Notes under the pieces: generated by a model
Database searches by the model: none
What the model saw: only the letters and a program-made list of their open reading frames with translations
What the model was told of the DNA's origin: nothing
Program-made: the position numbers and the translations under genes
In this document: positions 7,944 to 15,632 of the stretch, one piece after another
Layout of the letters: every line of letters begins with the position of its first letter
How positions within the stretch are numbered: the stretch's first letter is position 1
NCBI GenBank assembly: GCA_039028235.1
Contig: JBCCIN010000044.1
Coordinates: 1-19,073 of the forward strand
Length of the DNA: 19,073 nt
Direction of reading: 5' to 3'
Source: JANQPX01 sp039028235
GTDB lineage: Bacteria > Pseudomonadota > Alphaproteobacteria > Geminicoccales > Geminicoccaceae

Positions 7944-8642
7944 ATGGAGCTGCTTGGCATCGGTCCCGGCGGGTGGGGTGACGATCTTCTGCGCGGTGCC
8001 TGGGTGACCGTGCAGCTTGCGCTTGCCGCCCTGTCGCTCGGCCTCGTGATCGGCCTGGCGATGGCCGGCGCCAAGCTCTCCAGCTTTCGCCCGCTCAACT
8101 GGCTGGGTGCCGGCTATACCGGCTTCATCCGTGGGACCCCGGAATTCCTGATCCTTCTCCTGGTCTATTTCGGGTCGGAATCAGCGGTCAAAAGCCTGCT
8201 CGCTGCGCTCGGTCTCGAGATCGACTTCGAGATGCCGAAGTTTCTCGCCGCCGTCCTCGGCCTCGCGGTCATTTTCGGGGCTTATGCCTGCGAGGTATTC
8301 CGCGGCGCCTTTCAGGCCGTGCCCAAAGGCCTGATGGAAGCGGCGGAAGCCTCCGGCATGTCTCCTTGGCTCGCCTTCCGCCGCGTGCGCCTGCCCATGA
8401 TGTGGCGCTACGCCATCCCCGGCCTCGGCAATCTCTGGATGGTGATGCTGAAGGACACCTCACTCGCCGCGGTGATCGCGCTTGACGAGCTCCTGCGCAT
8501 CGCCAAGATCGCCGGCGAGACCACCCGCGATCCGCTGCTGTTCTTCTTCGCTGCAGGCGTACTCTATCTGATCATGACGGCGCTTTCCGACTACGGTCGC
8601 CATCGCGTCGAACAGCGCGCCCGCCGCGGCATGCCGGCATAG
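7944..8642 (+). CDS. Amino-acid ABC transporter permease (HisQ/OccQ type)
   Basis: A 232-residue inner-membrane permease of the polar amino-acid family. The first membrane segment is about residues 22-42 (V-T-V-Q-L-A-L-A-A-L), followed by the family hallmark F-I-R-G-T-P-E-F-L-I (61-70). The cytoplasmic EAA loop that docks on the ATPase is E132-A-A-E-A-S-G-M with L-P-M at its end (about 150-152). It forms a heterodimer with the permease encoded six bases downstream. The start ATG has AGGGG about 10 bases upstream. The gap to the binding-protein gene (76 bp) carries a stem-loop. The assignment as the Q-type subunit rests on order and motifs; substrate specificity lies mainly with the binding protein. 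Confidence 0.94.
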   Translation: MELLGIGPGGWGDDLLRGAWVTVQLALAALSLGLVIGLAMAGAKLSSFRPLNWLGAGYTGFIRGTPEFLILLLVYFGSESAVKSLLAALGLEIDFEMPKFLAAVLGLAVIFGAYACEVFRGAFQAVPKGLMEAAEASGMSPWLAFRRVRLPMMWRYAIPGLGNLWMVMLKDTSLAAVIALDELLRIAKIAGETTRDPLLFFFAAGVLYLIMTALSDYGRHRVEQRARRGMPA

Positions 8643-8648
8643 CGCGGC

Positions 8649-9383
8649 ATGAGCGTTTATCAGGATATCAAAATTGCCGCCTCCGACGGTGTCTGCGCCG
8701 TGATCGGACCGATGACCCCGGCCCTGTTCGAAAAGAACTGCGCGCGCTTCATCGACGGTTTCTGGGTGACGATCGAGCTGATCCTGCTCGCCTCCGTGAT
8801 CGGCCTCGGGATCGCCCTTGTGACCGTGCTCGCAAGACTATCCGGCAATCCCATCCTGTCGACCATTGCCTATATCTATACCTACGTCTTTCGCGGCACC
8901 CCGCTACTCGTTCAGCTTTGGATCTTCTATTTCGGCATTGGCGGCCTCGGCGAGGAGGGGCTCGGGCCGATCCTTTGGGCATTCTTCAAGGATGGCTGGA
9001 ATGTCGGGCTTCTGGTGCTCACGCTGAACACGGGCGCCTATGTCGCCGAAATTCTCCGAGGCGGTCTCGTCAACGTGCCGAAAGGCCAGATGGAGGCGGC
9101 GCTTGCCTATGGCATGACCTGGCTGCAGGCGATGCGCCGGATCATGCTGCCTCAGGCCTTTAAGATCGCCTGGCCTGCCTATGGCAACGAGGTGATCCTG
9201 CTCCTGAAGGGCAGTGCGCTGATTTCCACCATCACCGTGCTTGATCTCATGGGCCAGACGCGCACCGTCTTCTCCCGAAGCTACAATCTCGAAATCTACC
9301 TCTATGCAGCCCTCCTCTACCTTCTTCTTGCCGGCCTGATCACATTCGCCTTCAGGAGAATCGAAAGCCGAATGGCCGGGTAG
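8649..9383 (+). CDS. Amino-acid ABC transporter permease (HisM/OccM type)
   Basis: The second permease, 244 residues, partner of the preceding gene, from which it is separated by six bases. The hydrophilic first 30 residues are followed by a membrane segment (about 38-62), the conserved V-F-R-G-T-P-L-L-V-Q-L-W (80-91), and an EAA loop E149-A-A-L-A-Y-G-M with L-P-Q-A (167-170). Further hydrophobic segments end at about residue 236. It forms half of the transport channel in the inner membrane. The Shine-Dalgarno is poor, and coupling to the upstream stop is likely. It is the last gene of the transporter operon; the region after it shows no clear terminator. Confidence 0.94.
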   Translation: MSVYQDIKIAASDGVCAVIGPMTPALFEKNCARFIDGFWVTIELILLASVIGLGIALVTVLARLSGNPILSTIAYIYTYVFRGTPLLVQLWIFYFGIGGLGEEGLGPILWAFFKDGWNVGLLVLTLNTGAYVAEILRGGLVNVPKGQMEAALAYGMTWLQAMRRIMLPQAFKIAWPAYGNEVILLLKGSALISTITVLDLMGQTRTVFSRSYNLEIYLYAALLYLLLAGLITFAFRRIESRMAG

Positions 9384-9415
9384 GGCTGGCGGCGGCGCCT
9401 GAAGCCTGGTTGCAA

Positions 9416-9420
9416 TTAAC
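9416..9420. promoter_or_regulatory. CtrA half-site (TTAAC) upstream of the c-di-GMP gene
   Basis: TTAAC within GCAATTAACC lies about 70 bases before the start of the PAS-GGDEF-EAL gene. There is no second arm at the N7 spacing (GTCAC instead of TTAAC), so this is only a half-site. It resembles the second arm (CAATTAACC) of the perfect box upstream of the HerA-type gene. Confidence 0.2.
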
Positions 9421-9488
9421 CTTTTGGTCACTTCAATCGGCGACAATGTTGGGGTGATGGCCCACTCTAAGGTGGCACCGGCCCCAAT

Positions 9489-11297
9489 ATGATGCGCAAC
9501 ATCCGGGAGCGAGCAGGCGGCCAGACGCTGCTGCAGCGCTACACATCGATGGTCGCCAGCCGACGGGCGGAGCACTATGTCGACCTTGCTCTCGATCAGC
9601 GGGCGAAGCTCCAGCAGCTCGATCGGCTGATGCGCAATGTCGTCGAGCAGAACTTCGACGGCATCATGACCTTCGATGAGCAGGGCATCGTCCGTACGGC
9701 CAATGAGGCGGCCTGCGAACTCTTCCGTTGCACACAGGATGAGCTGATCGGGTTGCATATGAATGCCCTGCTGCCCGAACTCAACAAATTCAGACCCTCT
9801 GCCCATACCCGTCTCGAAGACGGTCCGGGAAGACGGCTCGAGGGATTCGTCTGTCGGCCGGACAGGTCCACCTGCCCGGTGGAGCTGGCGCTGCGCAAGA
9901 TTTCCATTGGCGGCAAGAGCTGGGCCATGGCCATTTTGCGCGATATTACGGCCGCCAAGGCCCACGAGACCAAACTCAGGCATCTCGCTCTGCATGACGC
10001 GCTGACGGGACTGCCCAATCGACTTTTACTCAAGGATCGCCTGGACCAGGCCCTGCGGTCGGCACGCCGCTCCGGCGAGCCGCTCAATCTCGCCATCCTG
10101 GATCTCGATCGTTTCAAGGAAGTGAACGATACGCTCGGCCATCAGGTCGGAGATGCGCTGCTCAAGCTGGTCGCTGAGCGCCTTGTCGATTGCGTACGCA
10201 AAGGCGACACGGTTGCGCGTCTCGGCGGCGACGAATTTGCCATCCTGCTGCCTCAGCGGCAGGGCACGAGTTCGCCACGTGACGTTGCCGAACGCATCAG
10301 GACGGCGCTTCGTGAGCCGTTCGCGCTCGCCGGCTGTGTCTCTCTGGAGGTCGGCGTCAGCATCGGACTTGCGCTCTATCCCGACGACGCGGAGACCGGG
10401 TCGAAGTTGATGCAATGCGCCGATGTCGCCATGTATGACGCCAAGCGCCAGGCGACAGGTATCGAGCGATATGATCCGAAGAAGGATCTCAACTCCATAC
10501 GGACCCTGGTCCTTTCGGGCGGCCTGCGCCAGGCGATCGACAATGATCAGCTTTTGCTGGCCTATCAGCCGAAGCTTGATCTTCGATCGGAAACCATACG
10601 TTCGTTCGAGGTGCTTGCCCGCTGGCATCATCCCGAGCATGGCCTGATTCCGCCGGACGAATTCGTTCCTCAGGCCGAGGAAAGCGGCAATATCGTGCCC
10701 TTTACGAGGTGGACCCTGGAGCGCACGGTCGATTGCGTGGCGCGCTTGAGAGAACGAGGGCTGGCCTTTGGACTCGCTCTCAACATTTCACCAAGAAGCC
10801 TTCATTCCAAGGATATCCAGGCTTTTGCCGAAACGTTGCTCAGCGACACCAATATCGCGCCATCGGACATAACGCTCGAGCTGACTGAGACAGCCGTTAT
10901 GTTGGATCCGTCGGGCGCCATGTCGAGGCTCGAGCAGTTGCACGCGCTCGGCCTTCGCTTGTCAATTGATGACTTCGGCACCGGCTATTCGTCGCTATCC
11001 CTGCTGCGACGTCTGCCGCTCGATGAGCTCAAGATCGACAAGTCCTTTGTCGAGAACATGATCGGCAATCCACAGGATCGTGTCATCGTCGGTTCGACTA
11101 TTGATCTTGCCCACAATCTTGGGCTCGATGTGGTTGCCGAGGGCGTCGAGACAGAGGACCAGATGGCGGTGTTGAAAGAGCTCGGATGCGACATCATTCA
11201 AGGCTTCCTCATCGCTCAGCCGATCGCCGGGGAAGACCTTACGGACTGGACGAAGTCCGCAAACTGGCCTCTTGAGCGCGTGCCGAGTGCGGCCTGA
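9489..11297 (+). CDS. PAS-GGDEF-EAL cyclic di-GMP synthase/phosphodiesterase
   Basis: A 602-residue soluble signalling protein without membrane segments. A short N-terminal helix leads to a PAS domain (about 47-160: G-I-M-T-F-D-E-Q-G, then R-D-I-T-A-A-K). The GGDEF domain (about 165-330) has the intact catalytic motif G-G-D-E-F at 246-250 and an intact inhibitory I-site R237-x-x-D240 five residues before it. The EAL domain (about 342-590) carries the signature as E374-V-L and the other catalytic residues: N432, E464, D494-D495, K515, E551 and Q571. By motif it could both make and degrade c-di-GMP, with one activity gated by the PAS sensor. Start choice between ATG 9489 and 9492 is uncertain; AAGGTGG (9470-9476) is rather far upstream. 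It stands alone between the transporter operon and the HerA-type gene. Confidence 0.95.
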   Translation: MMRNIRERAGGQTLLQRYTSMVASRRAEHYVDLALDQRAKLQQLDRLMRNVVEQNFDGIMTFDEQGIVRTANEAACELFRCTQDELIGLHMNALLPELNKFRPSAHTRLEDGPGRRLEGFVCRPDRSTCPVELALRKISIGGKSWAMAILRDITAAKAHETKLRHLALHDALTGLPNRLLLKDRLDQALRSARRSGEPLNLAILDLDRFKEVNDTLGHQVGDALLKLVAERLVDCVRKGDTVARLGGDEFAILLPQRQGTSSPRDVAERIRTALREPFALAGCVSLEVGVSIGLALYPDDAETGSKLMQCADVAMYDAKRQATGIERYDPKKDLNSIRTLVLSGGLRQAIDNDQLLLAYQPKLDLRSETIRSFEVLARWHHPEHGLIPPDEFVPQAEESGNIVPFTRWTLERTVDCVARLRERGLAFGLALNISPRSLHSKDIQAFAETLLSDTNIAPSDITLELTETAVMLDPSGAMSRLEQLHALGLRLSIDDFGTGYSSLSLLRRLPLDELKIDKSFVENMIGNPQDRVIVGSTIDLAHNLGLDVVAEGVETEDQMAVLKELGCDIIQGFLIAQPIAGEDLTDWTKSANWPLERVPSAA

Positions 11298-11323
11298 GAC
11301 CAGACTGCGACCATGCTCCCCAT

Positions 11324-11335
11324 GCCCGGCCGGGC
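11324..11335. other. GC-rich perfect palindrome GCCCGGCCGGGC
   Basis: A 12-base perfect palindrome 26 bases after the c-di-GMP gene stop. It might act as a weak transcription pause or as the end of that transcription unit, but there is no T-run, so it is not called a terminator. Confidence 0.25.
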
Positions 11336-11357
11336 GAAGGGAAGGTTTCTTCCAGCA

Positions 11358-11373
11358 TTAACGGTCAATTAAC
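11358..11373. promoter_or_regulatory. CtrA binding box TTAA-N7-TTAAC
   Basis: TTAA at 11358-11361, exactly seven bases, then TTAAC at 11369-11373: a perfect match to the established CtrA consensus of alphaproteobacteria. It lies 50 bases upstream of the TTG start of the HerA-type gene and after the end of the c-di-GMP gene, so it most probably overlaps the HerA-type promoter. The match is direct observation; CtrA control is inference. Confidence 0.65.
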
Positions 11374-11423
11374 CAATTTGCGCTAGAGCTGTTGGAGATG
11401 GACGACGTCGAGGAGTTTCCAGC

Positions 11424-13019
11424 TTGGACGACACCGATCTTCAGCTTGGCCGAGTCGTATGTGTTTCCGGATCCCATGTTGTCATGGTCTGGGAGCAGCA
11501 CGCTAATGCTGAGCGTGCGGTCGATCCCGATCGCTTGCAGAAGGGCGCGCTGGTCAAACTGAAGACACCTGCGACGGTGGTTTTCGCGCTGGTCACCAGT
11601 CTGACCATCCCAAATCCGACCCGGTCGGTCGACCCAGACGAAGCATGGCTCGCCGAACTCGAGCTCATTGGCGAAAGTGACTGCGAGGGGAGTTCATTTC
11701 GTCACGGCGTTTCGCTCTTTCCCACGCTCGGTGACGCCGTCTGGTCTGCCGACGAGCACGATCTCAGCCTCATTTACGGACAGCCGAGTTCATCCGCCAT
11801 CAAGCTAGGCACGCTGCATAGCGAGCGGGCAGGCGACATGTATGTCGAACCCGATCTTCTGCTGGGCCGACATTTTGCCATTCTTGGCACGACAGGCTGC
11901 GGCAAGTCCTGTGCTTTGACACTGATCCTGAGAACGTTACTGGACAAGCATGAGGATGCTCACATCGTCCTGCTCGATCCTCATAATGAGTATCAGACCG
12001 CTTTCGGCGAGCATGCTGAATTGCTTGGACCCGAACGCTTGCGGCTTCCCTATTGGATTTTGAACTCCGACGAAATCGACATGGTGATGTTCGGCACCGG
12101 CAATGCCATACCCGACCGATCGATCATCTCGGAAATCCTGCACGAACTGATCGCCGAGGCTAAGAACCTCTATCAGGGTGATCGCCTGAACGGACAGCCC
12201 GTCACGGTCAACACCCCAACCCCCTACAGGCTGAGCGACGTTATTCGCCTCATCGATGACGTTATGGGCAGGGTCGACAAGCCAAGCAGCCTCGTTCCGT
12301 ATAAATGGCTGAAAAACAGATTGAACTCTTTATCCGCCGATCCGCGTTTCTCCTTCATGTTCGGCGGCATCACGGTCAGCGACAACTTCGCAGACATTCT
12401 CTCGCAGATCCTGCGGATTCCCGGCAATGGCCGGCCGATCAGCATTGTCGATCTGTCGTCGGTGCCCTCTGAGGTAATCAATGCCGTTGTCTCCGTCATC
12501 CTCCGGCTGACCTTCGACTTTTCCCTCTGGAGCCGAGGCGCTCAACCGATATTGCTGGTTTGTGAGGAAGCCCATCGTTATGCGCCGCTCGATGACAGCC
12601 TGGGTTTCGAAGCCACCAAGAACGCCCTGGCGCGCATCGCGAAGGAAGGGCGGAAATACGGGCTCTCGCTTTGTCTGGTCAGCCAGCGCCCGTCCGAACT
12701 AGCGCCGTCGGTGCTATCCCAATGCAATACATCGTTCGTCTTCCGCATCACCAGCTTGAAGGATCAGGAGATCATTCAGGGTACCGTTGCCGACAGCGCG
12801 TCTGGGCTGCTCGACTTTCTACCTTTGCTCGGCAACGGCGAGGCCGTGGTGATCGGCGACGCGGTCTCAATGCCGGTACGCATACGCTTCGATCGGCTGG
12901 ACCAGGATCATCGGCCCCAAAGCATGACGGCGCGATTCTCGGAAGCATGGCGCGCGACGCCGGTCGATAAGGTCTTCGTCCGTGAAGTCGTCGATCGCTG
13001 GCGTATGCACCAGCGCTAG
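11424..13019 (+). CDS. HerA-type DNA translocase/helicase ATPase (DUF87)
   Basis: A 531-residue HerA/FtsK-superfamily ATPase. A beta-rich N-terminal part (about 1-95) fits a HAS-barrel. The core has Walker A G155-T-T-G-C-G-K-S162, the HerA-typical L-D-P-H-N-E-Y (184-190), Walker B I-L-L-V-C-E381-E382-A-H-R-Y-A-P, sensor-like S-Q-R-P-S-E-L (420-426) and a candidate arginine finger R410 (K-E-G-R-K-Y-G). Such proteins assemble as hexamers that pump DNA in end resection (with NurA) or in defence complexes (with SIR2 or nuclease partners). No NurA, SIR2 or nuclease gene is adjacent here. The start is TTG 11424, supported by GAGGAG (11410-11415) eight bases upstream; the nearby ATG 11398 is out of frame. 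A perfect CtrA box lies just upstream, suggesting cell-cycle-linked expression. Confidence 0.9.
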   Translation: MDDTDLQLGRVVCVSGSHVVMVWEQHANAERAVDPDRLQKGALVKLKTPATVVFALVTSLTIPNPTRSVDPDEAWLAELELIGESDCEGSSFRHGVSLFPTLGDAVWSADEHDLSLIYGQPSSSAIKLGTLHSERAGDMYVEPDLLLGRHFAILGTTGCGKSCALTLILRTLLDKHEDAHIVLLDPHNEYQTAFGEHAELLGPERLRLPYWILNSDEIDMVMFGTGNAIPDRSIISEILHELIAEAKNLYQGDRLNGQPVTVNTPTPYRLSDVIRLIDDVMGRVDKPSSLVPYKWLKNRLNSLSADPRFSFMFGGITVSDNFADILSQILRIPGNGRPISIVDLSSVPSEVINAVVSVILRLTFDFSLWSRGAQPILLVCEEAHRYAPLDDSLGFEATKNALARIAKEGRKYGLSLCLVSQRPSELAPSVLSQCNTSFVFRITSLKDQEIIQGTVADSASGLLDFLPLLGNGEAVVIGDAVSMPVRIRFDRLDQDHRPQSMTARFSEAWRATPVDKVFVREVVDRWRMHQR

Positions 13020-13289
13020 TGGTGCCAAAACGTAGGAAACCACCTCGATGTTCCTTGAGGATTTTGTGGCATTCGGCTGATCCTGGCCTTCAGGCTGGAA
13101 CTCGGTTGACGCTGTCACCGGGGAAGTCTGGTTATAGTGATATCGACCGCAGGGAGAAGGCGTGCAATACCTGTATTTAGTTCCGATGAAGTCGTTGCTA
13201 TGATGCGCGAAAGCTCGGCTGCCGGAACCTGGCAAACTTTTCATGGAGGCCCGTGACGCTTTCGACATTGCCAAGCAATCGGAACGGTC
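13020..13289. other. Intergenic region and leader of the F420-dependent dehydrogenase gene
   Basis: No ordinary gene is visible. A TATAGT (13133-13138) resembling a -10 box lies 21 bases after TTGACG (13106-13111), too far apart for a standard promoter. AGGGAGAAGG (13151-13160) is a strong Shine-Dalgarno before GTG 13162, which opens a 13-codon ORF (stop 13201-13203). It overlaps an 18-codon ORF starting at ATG 13200 (stop 13254-13256). Both end before the dehydrogenase start and could be leader peptides. Confidence 0.3.
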
Positions 13290-14303
13290 ATGTTGTCATT
13301 CGGCTATAAGGCATCAGCGGAGCAGTTTGCCCCGAGAGATCTTCTCGAATTTGCCGTTCACGCTGAAGCCGTCGGCTTCGATCAAGTCATGGTCAGCGAT
13401 CACTTCCAGCCCTGGCGGCACACCGACGGGCATGCGCCGTTTTCCTTCGCTTGGCTCGGTGCTTTGGGCGAACGCACGTCGCGCATCACCATCGGTACCA
13501 GCGTCGTGACCCCGACATTTCGCTACCACCCCTCGATCGTCGCACAGGCGATGGCGACGCTGGGAACGCTCTTTCCAGATCGCGTTCTGCTCGGCGTCGG
13601 CACTGGTGAGTCCCTGAATGACGTGCCCGCGACTGGGCTTGCCTGGCCGCCCTTCAAAGAGCGCTTTGCCCGCTTTCGCGAAGCGGTCGACCTGATGAAG
13701 CGTCTTTGGCGCGAGGATCGGTTAACATTTGAGGGCACCTATTATCGAACTGAAAATGCCACCCTCTATGACCGTCCTGAGACGCCGATACCGCTCTACA
13801 TTGCTGCCTCCGGGCCGACAGCTGCCAGGCTTGCCGGCGAGGTGGCCGATGGTTTCATCTGTACCAGCGGCAAGCCAAAGGAACTCTACACGGAAACCCT
13901 GCTGCCAAAGGTAGCCGAAGGCATCGAGCAGGCAAAGCGCGACCCTGCGGACATGGCCTACTCGATCGAAATGAAGGTTTCCTTCGATCCGGATATGGAC
14001 CAGGCTTTTCAGAATACGCGTCATTGGGCTGCGCTTGCCTTGTCCTCCCAGGAAAAGATGGGCATTGACGATCCGGCTGAGATGGAAAGGCTAGCAGATG
14101 CATTGCCGGTCGAGCGCGCTGCCAGCCGATGGATCGTCTCCAAAGACCCGGATGAGCATGTCCAAAGGCTCGCTGAAACCATCGATCTCGGCTTCACCAA
14201 TCTCGTATTCCACGCTCCAGGGACTGATCAGCGGCGCTTTCTCGATCTCTATGCGGACCAGATTCTTCCTCGGCTTCGCAAGCGTTATGCGGCCGGCATT
14301 TGA
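13290..14303 (+). CDS. fgd: F420-dependent glucose-6-phosphate dehydrogenase family protein
   Basis: A 337-residue luciferase-like (LLM) TIM-barrel enzyme closely resembling mycobacterial Fgd1 along its whole length, including near-identical blocks G-Y-K-A-S-A-E-Q-F-A-P-R, V-S-D-H-F-Q-P-W-R-H, G-V-G-T-G-E and N-L-V-F-H-A-P-G-T-D-Q-R-R-F-L-D-L. Residues known in Fgd1 for cofactor, catalysis and phosphate binding have counterparts: D37, H38, W42, E107, K195, K256 and R280. The known reaction oxidises glucose-6-phosphate to the lactone and reduces coenzyme F420 in the cytosol. No F420 biosynthesis gene is in the window. The start ATG 13290 has GGAACGG upstream and matches the family N-terminus. 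The identity of the family is firm. Whether this host makes F420, or whether the enzyme uses another sugar phosphate, is not shown. Confidence 0.88.
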   Translation: MLSFGYKASAEQFAPRDLLEFAVHAEAVGFDQVMVSDHFQPWRHTDGHAPFSFAWLGALGERTSRITIGTSVVTPTFRYHPSIVAQAMATLGTLFPDRVLLGVGTGESLNDVPATGLAWPPFKERFARFREAVDLMKRLWREDRLTFEGTYYRTENATLYDRPETPIPLYIAASGPTAARLAGEVADGFICTSGKPKELYTETLLPKVAEGIEQAKRDPADMAYSIEMKVSFDPDMDQAFQNTRHWAALALSSQEKMGIDDPAEMERLADALPVERAASRWIVSKDPDEHVQRLAETIDLGFTNLVFHAPGTDQRRFLDLYADQILPRLRKRYAAGI

Positions 14304-14369
14304 TCGCATTCGCCGTTATCACCGAAGGATGAAGCAACGCGTGACGAGGTCCTGACGTGGCGCTGCCAT

Positions 14370-14398
14370 TTGACGAAGACGTACAGCCGCCGTCATAT
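14370..14398 (+). promoter_or_regulatory. Candidate promoter for queA-tgt
   Basis: TTGACG (14370-14375) is followed after 17 bases by TCATAT (14393-14398), a good -35 with a mediocre -10. It lies about 180 bases before queA in a 273-bp gene-free region (14304-14576). I see nothing else supportable in that region. Confidence 0.3.
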
Positions 14399-14576
14399 GC
14401 CCCTTCGCGGAGAAGGTCGGCAATGGTAAGCGTCTCACGGACATTCGCATCGATCCACCGCTGCGACACTCCAGGCTATTGATCCTGAGGCCGCCTTGAG
14501 AACAATTCGCCATCGCCGCGTCGGGTGTTGAAGAACGTTCGGACGGTGGTTTGATTCGAGGGATGACGTCGTTCTG

Positions 14577-15632
14577 ATGCGTGTTGCTGAGTTTGACTTT
14601 TCCTTGCCAAAGGACCTGATCGCCCAAAGGCCGGCGACGCCGCGTGACCGAGCTCGGCTGCTGCATGTCGAGCCAGATCACCTCTCCGATCATCACGTCG
14701 CCGACCTGCCCGATCTTCTCAGCCCAGGTGACCTGATTGTCTTCAACGACACGCGTGTGATCCCAGCTCGGCTTACGGCGAAGCGCGGTGAGGCACGGGT
14801 CGATCTCACGCTTCATCAGCCCATCGACGATAAGCACTGGCGGGTTTTCGCAAGGCCGGCGAAGAAGTGCCGGCCGGGCGATTGCCTCCACATCGGCCCC
14901 GGCTTGGCGGCCGAGGTGATCGAGCGCGGCGACCAGGGTGAGACAATCCTTAGCTTTTCGTTCGAAGGTGACAGCCTGATCGAGGCTCTGAAGCGTTTCG
15001 GACGCATGCCGCTTCCACCCTACATCAAACGACCCGACGAGAAAGACGTGGCCGACGATCGAGATTATCAAACCATGTTTGCCCGGCGCGATGGTGCTGT
15101 GGCTGCGCCAACGGCATCACTACACTTCACCGATACCCTGATGGCGCGTCTGGACCAAAGGGAAGTGCACCATGCCTTCATTACGTTGCATGTGGGTGCC
15201 GGGACCTTTCTTCCGGTGCGCACCGAGACGACCGAAGGCCATCAGATGCATGCCGAGCGCTACGAGATCAGCACCGACACGATCGACATGATCGAGCGCA
15301 CTCGGGCGCGTGGCGGCCGGGTGATCGCCGCAGGCACAACGGTGCTTCGAACGCTGGAGGCAAGCGCCAGAGCCGATGGCAGCCTTCGGCCAGAGAGCAG
15401 CGAAACTCGCCTCTTCATCAAGCCAGGCTATCGCTTTCGTGTAGTCGACAGGCTGATCACAAATTTCCACCTGCCCCGATCCACTCTCTTCATGCTCGTC
15501 GCCGCCTTCTCCGGTCTCGATCGAATGAGAACCGCCTATGAACATGCCATCGAGAGCCGCTATCGCTTCTTTTCCTACGGTGATGCCTGCCTTCTTTCGC
15601 TGGCCGATGGGGGCAGGGAGCCAAGGTCGTGA
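14577..15632 (+). CDS. queA: S-adenosylmethionine:tRNA ribosyltransferase-isomerase QueA
   Basis: A 351-residue enzyme of queuosine biosynthesis that transfers and isomerises the ribosyl part of S-adenosylmethionine onto 7-aminomethyl-7-deazaguanine at the tRNA wobble position, giving epoxyqueuosine. Family blocks are clear: M-R-V-A-E-F-D-F at the start, V-F-N-D-T-R-V-I-P-A-R-L (55-66), M-P-L-P-P-Y-I (144-150), A-A-P-T-A-S-L-H-F (176-184), H-V-G-A-G-T-F (205-211), and the C-terminal L-I-T-N-F-H-L-P-R-S-T-L block. The length is normal for the family and the active site appears intact. Its stop overlaps the tgt start by 4 bp (GTGA), showing an operon with the enzyme acting one step earlier on the same tRNA. 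The Shine-Dalgarno (GAGGG) is somewhat far from the ATG. Confidence 0.97.
   Translation: MRVAEFDFSLPKDLIAQRPATPRDRARLLHVEPDHLSDHHVADLPDLLSPGDLIVFNDTRVIPARLTAKRGEARVDLTLHQPIDDKHWRVFARPAKKCRPGDCLHIGPGLAAEVIERGDQGETILSFSFEGDSLIEALKRFGRMPLPPYIKRPDEKDVADDRDYQTMFARRDGAVAAPTASLHFTDTLMARLDQREVHHAFITLHVGAGTFLPVRTETTEGHQMHAERYEISTDTIDMIERTRARGGRVIAAGTTVLRTLEASARADGSLRPESSETRLFIKPGYRFRVVDRLITNFHLPRSTLFMLVAAFSGLDRMRTAYEHAIESRYRFFSYGDACLLSLADGGREPRS

Noticed and set aside
7004..8098. A 364-codon minus-strand frame across the binding-protein and permease genes
   Set aside because: It covers several real plus-strand genes antisense and has no domain or ribosome site; it is a codon-bias shadow.
8904..9995. 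A 363-codon minus-strand frame over the second permease and the PAS region
   Set aside because: Antisense to two well-supported genes; the composition is that of a GC-rich shadow.
13243..13509. An 88-codon plus-strand ORF overlapping the start of the F420-type dehydrogenase gene
   Set aside because: It is out of frame with a strongly conserved gene from 13290 on and has no recognisable product; at most its beginning belongs to the leader.
14194..14469. A 91-codon minus-strand ORF across the end of the dehydrogenase gene and the following gap
   Set aside because: A third of it is antisense to the dehydrogenase gene, no family is recognised, and there is no clear ribosome site.
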